A DNA stretch of 64,000 bases from an uncultured Gammaproteobacteria bacterium (GTDB lineage Bacteria; Pseudomonadota; Gammaproteobacteria; HK1), in contig OY282353.1 in the NCBI GenBank assembly GCA_958295465.1, forward strand, positions 3,835,001-3,899,000. The letters run 5' to 3'. A program made the translations under genes and the position numbers. Each line of letters opens with the position of its first letter. Positions within the stretch are counted from its first letter, which is position 1. The notes under the pieces were generated by a model. It did no database searches, had not been told where the DNA came from, and worked only from the letters and a program-made list of their open reading frames with translations. Shown piece after piece: positions 1 to 10,954 of the stretch.

Positions 1-39
1 CGCGGGGCCTCGATCGGCCTCGGGACGGGGGCGACGGCC

Positions 40-114
40 GGTGGAGGTGACCCGATTTCGTGGACACCTGACCCTTTTGGGAGGAGGTGCCCACGAAATC
101 GGGTCGACCCCACC
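40..114. repeat. IS-end-like palindrome, copy 1
   Basis: Two 24-base arms at 40-63 and 91-114 are inverted repeats with 21 of 24 positions matching. The 27-base spacer is itself partly self-complementary, so the whole stretch can fold into one long hairpin. About 50 bases of it recur in the opposite orientation at 41090-41145. The arm sequence looks like the terminal repeats of IS3-type insertion sequences, but no transposase gene adjoins either copy, so these are probably solo ends or a small non-autonomous element. Confidence 0.7.
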
Positions 115-175
115 TTGAAACCCCCCGGTCGATTGGATAGCTTCAACCCGCCGTCGCGGTGGGTGTCCGGCGTCC

Positions 176-2260
<2,085 letters not shown>

Positions 2261-2409
2261 GCCTCGACGCGAGGGGCATACGGCACGGAATCTGCCCGGC
2301 GCGGCGTACCGGAAGCGGTGTCATGCGCCCGCAACGCTCATGATCGCCCGCCCCTCCGGGCGTACGCAAAAGCGCGGTGGGCTGCGTCGAGTGATCCCGC
2401 CGGCGGAAT

Positions 2410-2765
2410 TCAGGCTCGGATTCGCGCGTCGGTCTCGGAAAACCTCCTCCGTTTCAGCAAGCGTCCCCGACCGGCTTCCGCCAGCACCTTGCCGTTGTCG
2501 ACGATCACCTCGCCACGCGACAACGTCATGCGCGGCCACCCCGTGACCTCCCCGAAATCCGGACCGAGGATGTAGTTGATGAAGGATTCGGCGGCTCGCA
2601 GCCTGGCCGGATCCGTCACTCCCGAGCTGATGCAGTTGTAGTCCGCCCAACCCACGGCGCCTTCTTTCGGGACCGCCAAGTCGATCGCAACCCCCTGGTC
2701 CTGCAGCTCATAGACCGGAGTGACCCATGAATAGGCCATCAACAAACTGGTCCGTTTGATCAACG
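2410..2765 (-). pseudogene. Chimeric remnant: polyamine-type binding protein joined to hydantoinase tail
   Basis: Reading down from about 2745, one frame first matches the C-terminal part of PotD-type ABC substrate-binding proteins (a Y-E-L-Q stretch, PKEGA, then a FINY..L.P segment ending near 2563). From about 2556 to 2443 it switches to the C-terminal tail of dihydropyrimidinase/D-hydantoinase (EVTGWP, LSRGEVIVDNGK, GRGRLL). Neither part has its N-terminal domain. The natural ATG of this frame lies inside the divergent gene at 2828 and is unlikely to be used. A deletion that fused two neighbouring genes in frame is the simplest explanation. Confidence 0.7.
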
Positions 2766-2827
2766 GATGATTTTCTCGACGGTACGATTCCGGTTCGTCA
2801 TGAACCGGCGCCCCGCAAGAGGACGCG

Positions 2828-5236
2828 ATGTCTGAAGTCGCCCTGCCTTCCCATGCCTCCGTCGTCGTCATCGGCGGCGGGGTCATGGGCTGCTCGACCC
2901 TCTACCACCTGGCGAAGGCGGGGGTCTCGGACGCCGTCCTCCTGGAACGGAACCAACTGACCTCCGGCACCACCTGGCATTCCGCCGCCCAAGTGCGGGC
3001 GCTGCGCTCGTCCCGCAACCTCACCGACCTCATCCGCCATTCCATCTCCCTCTACGCCGGGCTGGAGGAGGAGACCGGCCAGGCGACCGGCTGGATCAAC
3101 AAGGGCTCGCTCTCGATCGCCACCACCGAGGACCGGCTCGTCCATATCCGGCGCCAGGAGGCGCTGGCGCACCTGTTCGGGGTGTGCGCCCGATCCGTTT
3201 CGGCGGGGGAGGCGAAGGAGCGCTGGCCGCTGATGCACGCGGAGGACGTCATCGGCGCGGTCTGGTCCCCCGACGACGGCCGGGTCGGCCCCTCCGACCT
3301 CTGTGCTGCCCTTGCCAAGGGGGCCAGGGCCCGGGGCACGCGGATTCACGAGCACACCGCCGTGACCGGCATCCTGACCGATGGCGGGCGGATCACCGGC
3401 GTCGAGACGGACCGCGGCGTGGTGCGTTGCGACGCCATCGCACTCTGCGCCGGTCTGTGGAGCCGCAAGGTGGCGTCCATGGCCAACGTCGAGGTTCCGG
3501 TCTGGCCCTGCGAGCATTTCTATCTGCTCACCAGGCCCATCGACGGCCTCGAAGGCAACCTGCCGACCCTGTCGGACCACGATGGTCATCTCTATGTCCG
3601 GGACGACTCGGGCGGGCTGCTGATCGGCTGCTTCGAGCCGATGGGCAAGGCCATCGATCCCGACCGGCTCGGCGGGGACTTCGCCTTCCGGTTGCTGCCG
3701 GAGGATTGGGACCACTTTGAGCCGATGATGCTGAACGCCCTGCACCGGCTCCCGGCGCTTGAAGCCGCGCAAGTGAAGATGCTGCTCAACGGCCCCGAGA
3801 GCTTCACCCCGGACGGCGCCTTCCTCCTCGGCGAGGTGGCGGAAACGCGGGGGCTGTTCCTCGGCTGCGGCATGAACTCGGTCGGCGTGGCCACCGGCGG
3901 CGGGGCGGGCATGGCCCTGGCCCATTGCATCGTCCACGGCCATCCGCCGATGGATCTGCACGAGGTGGACCCGAAGCGCTTCCCGGCCTGCTTCAATTCC
4001 GCGGCGGCCCTGGCCGGGCGGGCGCCGGAGGTGCTGGGAAAGCATTACGAGATCAGCTACCCGGGGCGTCAATGGACGACGAGCCGGAGGCTGAGGCCGG
4101 GGCCGCTCGATGGGCGATGGCAGGCGGAGAAGGCGCACTTCGGCCAGCTCTACGGCTTCGAGCGGCCGCTCTGCTTCGGCAGCACCGGGGAGCCCGCGCT
4201 CACCTTCGGCAAGCCGGCCTGGTTCGAGCAAGTCGGCCAGGAGGTGAAGCAGGCGCACGAGCACGCCGCCGTCTTCGACCAGTCCACCCTGGGCAAGATC
4301 AGGGTCACCGGCCGGGACGCGGAAGCCTTCCTCGACCGGGTGTGCACCAACGACATGTCGCGGCCCCCGGGCCGTGCCGTCTATACCCTCATGCTGAACG
4401 GGCGCGGCGGCATCGAAGGCGATCTGGCCGCGTTACGGCTCGGCGAAGACGACTACCGGCTCTGTGTCGGCACCGCGGCGATCAGGCGCGACCTGGCCTG
4501 GCTGAGGCGGCACCTGGGCGTCGGCGAGGCGGTGGCCCTCGAAGACGAGACCGATGCGTACGCCGTGCTCGGCCTCATGGGACCGGAGGCCGCGCGGGTC
4601 GCGGAGGCGGCCGGGGCCGGGGAGCTGAACGCGCTCGGCTACTACCGGCACGGCGAGGCCCGGATTGCCGGCGTCAGCGTGCGCGGCGCACGGCTCTCCT
4701 ACGTGGGCGAGGCCGGATGGGAGATCACCTGTCCCGCGGGTCGGGCAGGCACGGTATACGACGCGCTGCACGAGGCCGGCGCCCGGCCCGCCGGCGTGCT
4801 GGCCCAGACCTCGATGCGGATCGAGAAACGCTTCCCGGCGCATGGCCACGATCTCGACACCGACACGACGCCGCTCGACGCCGGGCTCGGCTTCGCCGTC
4901 CGTTGGGACAAGGACTTCGTCGGCCGGGAGGCACTGATGCGGCTCGAAGGTCGGCCGCTGAAGCAGCGTCTGGCCACCATCATCTTCGATGACGCGGACG
5001 CGGTGCCGCTGGGCGGCGAGCCGGTCCGTCTCGGCGAGCGGATTATCGGCAAGACCACGTCGGCCGCCTTCGGCTACCGGATCGGGCGGCCCGTGGCCTT
5101 GGCCATGATCGATCCCGGGCGTCCTGCCGGGGCACGGGGGCAGCGCGTCGAGGTCGATATCGCCGGAAACCGCGCATCCGGCGCGGTAGTCTTCGAAGCC
5201 GCGTTCGATCCGGGGGGTACGCGGATGCGCCCGTGA
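2828..5236 (+). CDS. FAD-dependent amine oxidoreductase fused to GcvT domain (dimethylglycine/sarcosine dehydrogenase-like)
   Basis: The 802-residue protein has an N-terminal DAO-type FAD domain with the dinucleotide motif GGGVMG at 16-21 and the GTTWH signature at 47-51; in dimethylglycine and sarcosine dehydrogenases this His carries covalent FAD. A linker domain follows, then an aminomethyltransferase (GcvT) domain from about residue 430 with a GcvT C-terminal barrel. Such enzymes oxidatively demethylate an N-methyl amine and pass the one-carbon unit to tetrahydrofolate. An AGAGGA ribosome site precedes the ATG. The substrate is not determined; the regulator and amidohydrolase downstream suggest a nitrogen-compound catabolic unit. 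Confidence 0.85.
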   Translation: MSEVALPSHASVVVIGGGVMGCSTLYHLAKAGVSDAVLLERNQLTSGTTWHSAAQVRALRSSRNLTDLIRHSISLYAGLEEETGQATGWINKGSLSIATTEDRLVHIRRQEALAHLFGVCARSVSAGEAKERWPLMHAEDVIGAVWSPDDGRVGPSDLCAALAKGARARGTRIHEHTAVTGILTDGGRITGVETDRGVVRCDAIALCAGLWSRKVASMANVEVPVWPCEHFYLLTRPIDGLEGNLPTLSDHDGHLYVRDDSGGLLIGCFEPMGKAIDPDRLGGDFAFRLLPEDWDHFEPMMLNALHRLPALEAAQVKMLLNGPESFTPDGAFLLGEVAETRGLFLGCGMNSVGVATGGGAGMALAHCIVHGHPPMDLHEVDPKRFPACFNSAAALAGRAPEVLGKHYEISYPGRQWTTSRRLRPGPLDGRWQAEKAHFGQLYGFERPLCFGSTGEPALTFGKPAWFEQVGQEVKQAHEHAAVFDQSTLGKIRVTGRDAEAFLDRVCTNDMSRPPGRAVYTLMLNGRGGIEGDLAALRLGEDDYRLCVGTAAIRRDLAWLRRHLGVGEAVALEDETDAYAVLGLMGPEAARVAEAAGAGELNALGYYRHGEARIAGVSVRGARLSYVGEAGWEITCPAGRAGTVYDALHEAGARPAGVLAQTSMRIEKRFPAHGHDLDTDTTPLDAGLGFAVRWDKDFVGREALMRLEGRPLKQRLATIIFDDADAVPLGGEPVRLGERIIGKTTSAAFGYRIGRPVALAMIDPGRPAGARGQRVEVDIAGNRASGAVVFEAAFDPGGTRMRP

Positions 5237-5342
5237 TCGGCAAAGAGGACATGGAGACGAATTCACACGAGACGCTGGTGTTGTCGATATCGACGAGTCA
5301 TGGGCGAACGTCGCCGCTCTCAAACCACAGGAAGATCGGATC

Positions 5343-6215
5343 GTGGACCTGAACGCGATAGTTGAACATCTGACAGGGCTGTATCCCGACTTGACACCTC
5401 AGGTGCGCAAGGCCGCCAAATACGTTCTGGAAAACCCGGCGCGCGTTGCCACCCAGTCGATGCGGCAACTCGCATCCGGCGCAGGCGTCCCACCGCCGAC
5501 CATGGTGCGACTGGCCAAGGCCGTGGGGTTCGAAACCTGGAATGAGCTTCGAGGCGTCTACCAATCGGATTATCATCGATTGTCTTCCGGTTTTCCGGAT
5601 CGTGCCCGCCAGCTCCAGATCCAGGCGCGAGCCGATGGCCAGCAACCACTTTGGCCCAACCTGGCGGATGCCGCTTCGAACAATCTTGCCGAGCTGGTGC
5701 GGATTACACCGGTGGATGATTTGATAAGCGCGGCCAACATCCTGACGAAGGCGCGCCGGGTTTTCGTGATGGGCGTACTGAGCTCATTCTCTTTCGCCCA
5801 TTATTGTTACTACATTGCACAGATGGCCTTGCCGAATTGGCAGCTACTTCCCGCGAACGGCGGCATGATCGCGGATCACCTGACCGATATTGCCGAGCAG
5901 GATGTCTTGATTGCGATTGCCTTCCCGCCATACGGTCGCAGTACCGTCGATGCAGTCCGTTTCGCCACGAAGCGCAAGGCGCGAATCATCGCGATCACGG
6001 ATTCTCCGGTTGCGCCCGTGGCCCGAAAATGCGCCAACGTCTTCGTGACACCGACGGCGAGCCCACATTATTTTTCATCCTTCATCGCAACCACGGCCCT
6101 GATCGAGGCGCTCGTCGCCTACGTAATCGCCCAGGGCGGTGACCGCCTCGTCGAGAACATTGCACAGATTGAACGTATAAGAGGTGATCTGAAAGAATAC
6201 TGGGTCGAGGACTGA
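5343..6215 (+). CDS. RpiR-family transcriptional regulator (HTH + SIS)
   Basis: The 290-residue protein has an N-terminal RpiR-type helix-turn-helix (about residues 1-80, with the MRQLASGAGVPPPTMVRLAKAVGF-type core seen in pieces) and a C-terminal SIS phosphosugar-binding fold (about 120-260). The start is GTG with AGGAAG upstream. It lies between the FAD oxidoreductase and the amidohydrolase, 106 bases after the first and 15 before the second, so it probably regulates this island. RpiR proteins usually sense phosphosugars, but members in amine and amino-acid catabolic clusters exist. The effector is unknown. Confidence 0.88.
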   Translation: MDLNAIVEHLTGLYPDLTPQVRKAAKYVLENPARVATQSMRQLASGAGVPPPTMVRLAKAVGFETWNELRGVYQSDYHRLSSGFPDRARQLQIQARADGQQPLWPNLADAASNNLAELVRITPVDDLISAANILTKARRVFVMGVLSSFSFAHYCYYIAQMALPNWQLLPANGGMIADHLTDIAEQDVLIAIAFPPYGRSTVDAVRFATKRKARIIAITDSPVAPVARKCANVFVTPTASPHYFSSFIATTALIEALVAYVIAQGGDRLVENIAQIERIRGDLKEYWVED

Positions 6216-6230
6216 AGGACACACGGGCCG

Positions 6231-7064
6231 ATGGGACACCTCACACTTCTCGCGTGCCAGGTCGGGATCCCCGATACCCGAAGCGACGGAGAACGGGCCC
6301 GGCACGTCGGCGCACTGATTTCCAGGATCGATCGACGCCTGGCGGAGAGAAAGGCGGATATCGTCGTGCTTCCCGAACTGTCGAGCGTCGAGTATTCACG
6401 CGCTGCATTCGATCGTCTTCCGGAGATTTCCGAACCCCTGGACGGAGCGAGCCTGGGAAGTTTTGCAAGACTCGCTGCTCGACACGGAACCCACGTCGTG
6501 TTCGGCATGCCCCGCCGTGACGGTAACAAGTACTACATTTCAATGGTTGCCGTCGGGCCGGAAGGAAATCTCATGGGGCATTATGACAAGTTGCACATAG
6601 CCCAATTCGGAGCGTCGATGGAGAAGGAGTATTTTCAACGCGGAAAACACCTTCTCGTGTTCGAGATCAACGGATTCCGAATCGCTCCGATCATCTGCTA
6701 CGACATCCGCATGCCGGAGCTGACCAGAACGTTGTGCCAGGATCATGGAGTCCATCTGGTTCTCCATTGCGGCGCATACGCACGCGATGAATCATTCTAT
6801 AGCTGGCATCACTTTGCCGTCACCCGCGCCATGGAGAACCAGTGTTTTCTCGCGAGCATCAATCGAGCCGGGGACTTCTTCGGCGAATCGATCGTATGCT
6901 CGCCATGGGTGAACGAAGATCGGCCGCCCGTGATCTTCGGGACCGATGAAGAGTTTCGCCATATCGATCTCGGTATGGAAGAACTCGACTCGGTCCGTGC
7001 AAATTACCCCTTCATCCCGGACAAGAGGGACGATTACCGTTCCCTTCCCGTACAAGCGCCGTGA
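6231..7064 (+). CDS. Carbon-nitrogen hydrolase, nitrilase superfamily
   Basis: The 277-residue protein has the nitrilase-superfamily triad: Glu49 in VVLPELSS, Lys120 in GHYDKLH and the nucleophile Cys156 in IICYDIRMPEL. The family cleaves non-peptide C-N bonds; N-carbamoyl-putrescine amidase, beta-ureidopropionase and omega-amidase members look alike at this level. A hydantoinase remnant at 2443-2556 makes a carbamoyl-amino-acid substrate attractive, but this is inference. The gene follows the RpiR gene closely. Its last 31 bases overlap, tail to tail, the end of the DapA-family gene on the other strand. Confidence 0.88.
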   Translation: MGHLTLLACQVGIPDTRSDGERARHVGALISRIDRRLAERKADIVVLPELSSVEYSRAAFDRLPEISEPLDGASLGSFARLAARHGTHVVFGMPRRDGNKYYISMVAVGPEGNLMGHYDKLHIAQFGASMEKEYFQRGKHLLVFEINGFRIAPIICYDIRMPELTRTLCQDHGVHLVLHCGAYARDESFYSWHHFAVTRAMENQCFLASINRAGDFFGESIVCSPWVNEDRPPVIFGTDEEFRHIDLGMEELDSVRANYPFIPDKRDDYRSLPVQAP

Positions 7065-8113
7065 GACGCCTCCGGGACGTCCGCCCTTTCGTTCCAGCCG
7101 CCGAGGCGGGCGCCGTCGAACTCGGTGTCCGCGAGCGCGTTGAGCAGGTCGCGGCCCGCGTCGTTGTCCAGCGCGACCATGGGCGGGCGGACGGCGCGCC
7201 ACGCGGGATCGTCCCGGTAGTGGGCGATGAGGTACTTCTGGGCCGGGATCCCGGGGTATCGATCGATGGTGCGGCGGATCGCGGTCGCCGCCGCCTGCTT
7301 CGCGTCGGGGTCGCCGTGCCCGCTCTCCCAGACGTCGAAGATCGCCCGGGCGCCGGCCGGGTTGACGTTGGAGGTGGCGGTGATGCAGCCGGCGGCGCCG
7401 GCGCGGAGCCCGTCGAGGAGGAAGATCTCAGAGCCCGGGAAGATCGCCAGATCGGGGAAGCGGTCGAGCATCATCCGCGTGTTCGACCACTCGCCGGAGC
7501 TGTCCTTCACCCCGGCGACGGTCTCCGGGAACGCATCGGCGAGCCGCCCGATCAGTCGTTCGGTGACGGGCACCCCGGAAAGCCTCGGGAAGTGGTAGAG
7601 GAACACCTGCAGGGCGGGCTCCCCGACCCGCTCGATAACCTCGGCGAAGGCGCGGAAGAGCCCTTCGTCGCTCACCCCCTTGTAGTAGAACGGCGGCAGC
7701 ATCAGCACGCGGCGGCAGCCGGCGTCCAGCGCGTGCCGGGTGAGCTCGACGCTGTCGGTAAAGGCGCAGCAGCCGGTGCCGACCATGAGCCGGTCGGGCG
7801 GGATGCCGGCCTCCGTCACTTCATCGACCAGCGCCTTGCGCTCGGCCACCGAGAACGAGTTCGCCTCGCTGGTGGTCCCGAACAGCGCGAGGCCGTGGCA
7901 GCCCTGCGCGAGCAACCGGCGCGCGTGGACGATGAACCGTCCGGAATCGATACTCAGGTCCGGGCGCAACGGAACGAGCACCGGCGACCACACGCCGTGT
8001 GCGGCCGGCGAATCGATGGGGTGGGGCGGGGTGGTGGCGGCAGGTGCGGTTTCGGCGTGCATGGGCGGATGGTCCCGGTTTTGCTCCGGCCTGACAAGGT
8101 TATGCGGCTGCAT
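7034..8113 (-). CDS. Dihydrodipicolinate synthase/N-acetylneuraminate lyase family aldolase
   Basis: The 359-residue protein is a class I aldolase of the DapA superfamily: Lys203 in AGVKDSSGEW is the Schiff-base lysine and Tyr173 in FLYHFPRLSG the catalytic tyrosine. GTTSEA near residue 80 is the carboxylate-binding loop. The start at 8113 is preceded by AAGGTG at good spacing; the roughly 40 extra N-terminal residues before the barrel are low in complexity, and ATG at 8062 is an alternative. The context is catabolic, so a retro-aldol role is more likely than lysine synthesis. Substrate not assigned. Confidence 0.88.
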   Translation of the reverse strand: MQPHNLVRPEQNRDHPPMHAETAPAATTPPHPIDSPAAHGVWSPVLVPLRPDLSIDSGRFIVHARRLLAQGCHGLALFGTTSEANSFSVAERKALVDEVTEAGIPPDRLMVGTGCCAFTDSVELTRHALDAGCRRVLMLPPFYYKGVSDEGLFRAFAEVIERVGEPALQVFLYHFPRLSGVPVTERLIGRLADAFPETVAGVKDSSGEWSNTRMMLDRFPDLAIFPGSEIFLLDGLRAGAAGCITATSNVNPAGARAIFDVWESGHGDPDAKQAAATAIRRTIDRYPGIPAQKYLIAHYRDDPAWRAVRPPMVALDNDAGRDLLNALADTEFDGARLGGWNERADVPEASHGACTGRER

Positions 8114-8335
8114 GGACTACACCTTGGATCAAACGATCGAACCGGGCGTGATTTGACGGTGCCGGAACGTGGTCTCCGTTCTCGCGGCGCCTCCGGATGC
8201 GGAATGCAGCGGTGTTCTGCGTCGAGTTCGAGTTTTCCGCTTCGATTCGGATATCCACGGCAGCTACACGACCTGGGCACAGGCCCGGTGCATATGCCGG
8301 ATGACCGTTACCGGTTTGCTCGATGGCCACGGCGT

Positions 8336-9967
8336 TCACATGGATGAATCGATCGCCGTGGCTGGCCGTGCCGCCGCCGCCGGTCCTGCCGGCCGGGGAC
8401 GTTGGGCGAAGTAACGTTCGAGATACTCGGTGAAGGAGATGCGGTCCGCGGCCTCGATCTCGCGCTGGGCGCGCAACGACGCGGCGGCCTGCGCTTCGAG
8501 CGCGGCCCGGCGTCCGGCGGGCAGCGGCGTTGCGAGCAGGCTCGCGCGATGCTCCCCGGACTTGCGCATGGCGAACTCGAAGAACGCCTCGGACCGCGCA
8601 CGGAGCTCGTCGAGCACCCGGGCCGAAGGCAGCCGCCGAGGATCGTCGAGGGTCGCGCGGCAGGACTCGACCGCGGCGGCGTAGCGCCTCGTGCGGCTCC
8701 CGGCGTCGAGCACGCCGGCGACCTCCGCCACCGCGTCCACGATCTCCCGGGCCCGGTCGAAGATCGCGACGTCCTGTCCGGCGCGCCGGAGCCGTAGCGC
8801 CGGGTCGCGCCCGCGGACCGCGACGAGGCGCTGGTTGTCCTCGATCTCGTCCTGCTCCGACCGCGAGATCGGGGGGCTCGCGTCGAGCACGCAGTGGATG
8901 AGGAACGCCTCCATGAACCGCATCGTGTCTTCCTCGATCCCGATCGGGGAGAACGGGTCGACGTCGAGCGCCCGGATCTCCACGTAGCGCACGCCGCGGC
9001 GCTGCAGCGCGACGGTCGGCTTCTCCCCGGAGCGGGCGATCTGCTTCGGGCGGACGAAGCTGTAGTACTCGTTCTCGATCTGGAGCAGGTTCGCGTTGAG
9101 CTGGCGGTACTCCCCGTCGACGACGACTCCGATCTCCTCGTAGGGCGGGTGCGCGGCCTCCGTCGCCGCGTGCAGGGTGCGGACGTAGGCGGCGGGGGAG
9201 TCGTAGGAGACCCCGAGCCGCCGTTGCGACTCGTTCTTGTAGCCGATGTCGCTCATGCGCAGAGAAGTCGCGAAGGGCTCGTAGAGGGTGCCCCGCCCGA
9301 GCTCGGAGAACGGATGCGGCGTATTGCCGAGAAACGAGCGGCAGATCGCCGGCGAGGAGCCGAACAGCAGCGGCACGATCCATCCGTTTCGATGGAAGTT
9401 GCGCACCAGGGCGAAGTATCGATCGGAGGCGAACGCGCCGAGGCGCTCCGCGCTCCGGCCCTCCATCTCCCGGTACGCGGCCCAGAACGGCCGCGGCAGG
9501 GAGAAGTTGAAATGCACGCCGGAGATGGTCTGCATCACCCGCCCGTAGCGGTGGCTGAGCCCGCACCGGTACACGTGCTTCATGGTGCCCACGTTCGATC
9601 CGCCGTAGCGCGCGATGGGGATGGAGCGGTCCCCGGTGACCATGCAGGGCATGCTCGCCGCCCACAGCACCTCGTCCCCGATCAGCGGGTAGGTGAACCG
9701 GTGCAGGTGGCGGAGGCTGCGCGACACCTCGCGCACGCCGCGGTACGCGGGGGTGACGAACTCGATGAGTGCCTCGGAGAAGTCGGTGGTGATGGTGGGG
9801 TGGGTGAGGGCGGAGCCCAGCGTCTCGGGGTGGGGCCGTTGCGAGATGTAGCCGGCGCGGTCGATGCGCAGGCTCTCCTTCTCGATGCCGACCCGCCTTC
9901 CGGAGAACAGGGAGGGGTCGATCGCATCGACGAGGATACGCGGCCGGCGCTTCACGACATCGGACAA
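8336..9967 (-). CDS. gshA: Glutamate-cysteine ligase
   Basis: This enzyme makes gamma-glutamylcysteine, the first step of glutathione synthesis. The 543-residue product has the length and motif order of the proteobacterial type-1 family, including GIEKESLRID near residue 27, TDFSEALIEF near 62 and the YVEIRALDVDP segment that binds substrate. The frame opens with TTG at 9967, with GGAG about nine bases upstream; GTG at 9955 is an alternative. gor lies 15 kb away and gshB is not in the window. ccmB is 321 bases upstream on the same strand. Confidence 0.93.
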   Translation of the reverse strand: MSDVVKRRPRILVDAIDPSLFSGRRVGIEKESLRIDRAGYISQRPHPETLGSALTHPTITTDFSEALIEFVTPAYRGVREVSRSLRHLHRFTYPLIGDEVLWAASMPCMVTGDRSIPIARYGGSNVGTMKHVYRCGLSHRYGRVMQTISGVHFNFSLPRPFWAAYREMEGRSAERLGAFASDRYFALVRNFHRNGWIVPLLFGSSPAICRSFLGNTPHPFSELGRGTLYEPFATSLRMSDIGYKNESQRRLGVSYDSPAAYVRTLHAATEAAHPPYEEIGVVVDGEYRQLNANLLQIENEYYSFVRPKQIARSGEKPTVALQRRGVRYVEIRALDVDPFSPIGIEEDTMRFMEAFLIHCVLDASPPISRSEQDEIEDNQRLVAVRGRDPALRLRRAGQDVAIFDRAREIVDAVAEVAGVLDAGSRTRRYAAAVESCRATLDDPRRLPSARVLDELRARSEAFFEFAMRKSGEHRASLLATPLPAGRRAALEAQAAASLRAQREIEAADRISFTEYLERYFAQRPRPAGPAAAARPATAIDSSM

Positions 9968-10288
9968 GTCGGCAGTCTCCGCGGATGGAATGGGGGCCGA
10001 ATCGAAAGGCGCGGATTCTGCGCGATCTCCTCGCCGATTGCATGATGCAGGTGGAATGGCCAGGGCAGGATCATCAAAAATATACTGACATCAACATGTT
10101 GGATGAACCCGGGTGCATTGGCGTGGAGGGCGTTCCACGGCTCGCACGAATAAGCCTGACCGAGCACCGGTCTCTCCGCGCGTTGCTGATGGGAATCGCC
10201 CCGGCCGGAATGCAGGTGAAGTACCTGCCGATCACGAGGCAGGAAAAAGGCTCCGTTCCGAACCATTACGAAGCCCCTGCCGTTCACC
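9968..10288. other. Intergenic region between gshA and ccmB
   Basis: No credible gene was seen on either strand. An AT-rich patch around 10068-10100 stands out against the GC-rich surroundings and is the most likely place for a gshA promoter, but I cannot pair convincing -35 and -10 boxes. Confidence 0.4.
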
Positions 10289-10954
10289 TCAGCTCATGCT
10301 GATCCTCAGCGCCGCCGCCGCCGCCGCCGGCGCAAGGCTGAACGACAATGCGGCCAGCGCGCCGAGCACGTAGAGCTGGCCGGAGGCCGGGAGTCCGTCC
10401 GCGGCGGCGGCCACCGCGCTCGCCGCGAAGACGAGCACCGGAACGTAGAGGGGCAGAACGAGCAGGGACAACAGCATCCCGCCGCGGCGCAGCCCCACCG
10501 TCAGGGCCACGCCGATCGACCCCACCGCACTCAGCGCCGGGGTTCCGAGGGCGAGGGTCGCCAGCAGCACCGGCAGGCTCCCGGCCGGCAAGCCGAGCAG
10601 CAGTGCGATCAACGGTGCGGCCGCCAGCAGCGGCAGGCCCGTCACCAGCCAGTGGGCGAGGATCTTCGCCAGCACGATGAGCGGCAGCGGCCGCGGGCTG
10701 ACCAGCATCAACTCCAGCGAGCCGTCCTCGAAGTCCGTTCGGAACATCCGCTCCAGCGAAAGCAGGGTGGCAAGCAGCGCCCCGATCCAGACGACCCCCG
10801 GCGCGATGAGCGCCAGCACCTCGCGGCGCGGGCTCAGCCCGAGCGGGACGAGGGAGACGACGACGAGGAAGAACAGCAGAGGATTCGCCGCCTCCGCGCG
10901 ATGGCGCACCGCCAGGATCAGGTCGCGGCGCACGATGGCGGCGAACGCGCTCAT
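10289..10954 (-). CDS. ccmB: Haem exporter permease CcmB
   Basis: The 221-residue integral membrane protein has about six hydrophobic segments and the CcmB signature ERMFRTDFEDGSLELML near residues 68-84. With CcmA it forms the ABC module that releases haem from the CcmE chaperone during System I cytochrome c maturation. It overlaps the ccmA stop by four bases (ATGA), so translation is coupled. The expected ccmC-H genes do not follow; gshA does. Nine c-haem attachment sites encoded in this window need this pathway. Confidence 0.93.
   Translation of the reverse strand: MSAFAAIVRRDLILAVRHRAEAANPLLFFLVVVSLVPLGLSPRREVLALIAPGVVWIGALLATLLSLERMFRTDFEDGSLELMLVSPRPLPLIVLAKILAHWLVTGLPLLAAAPLIALLLGLPAGSLPVLLATLALGTPALSAVGSIGVALTVGLRRGGMLLSLLVLPLYVPVLVFAASAVAAAADGLPASGQLYVLGALAALSFSLAPAAAAAALRISMS

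Noticed and set aside
8100..10043. 647-codon frame overlapping gshA on the same strand
   Set aside because: It is a shifted reading of gshA, with arginine-rich composition; the gshA frame carries all family motifs.
9985..10302. 105-codon ORF between gshA and ccmB
   Set aside because: It overlaps the ccmB end, lacks a ribosome site and matches no family I know.
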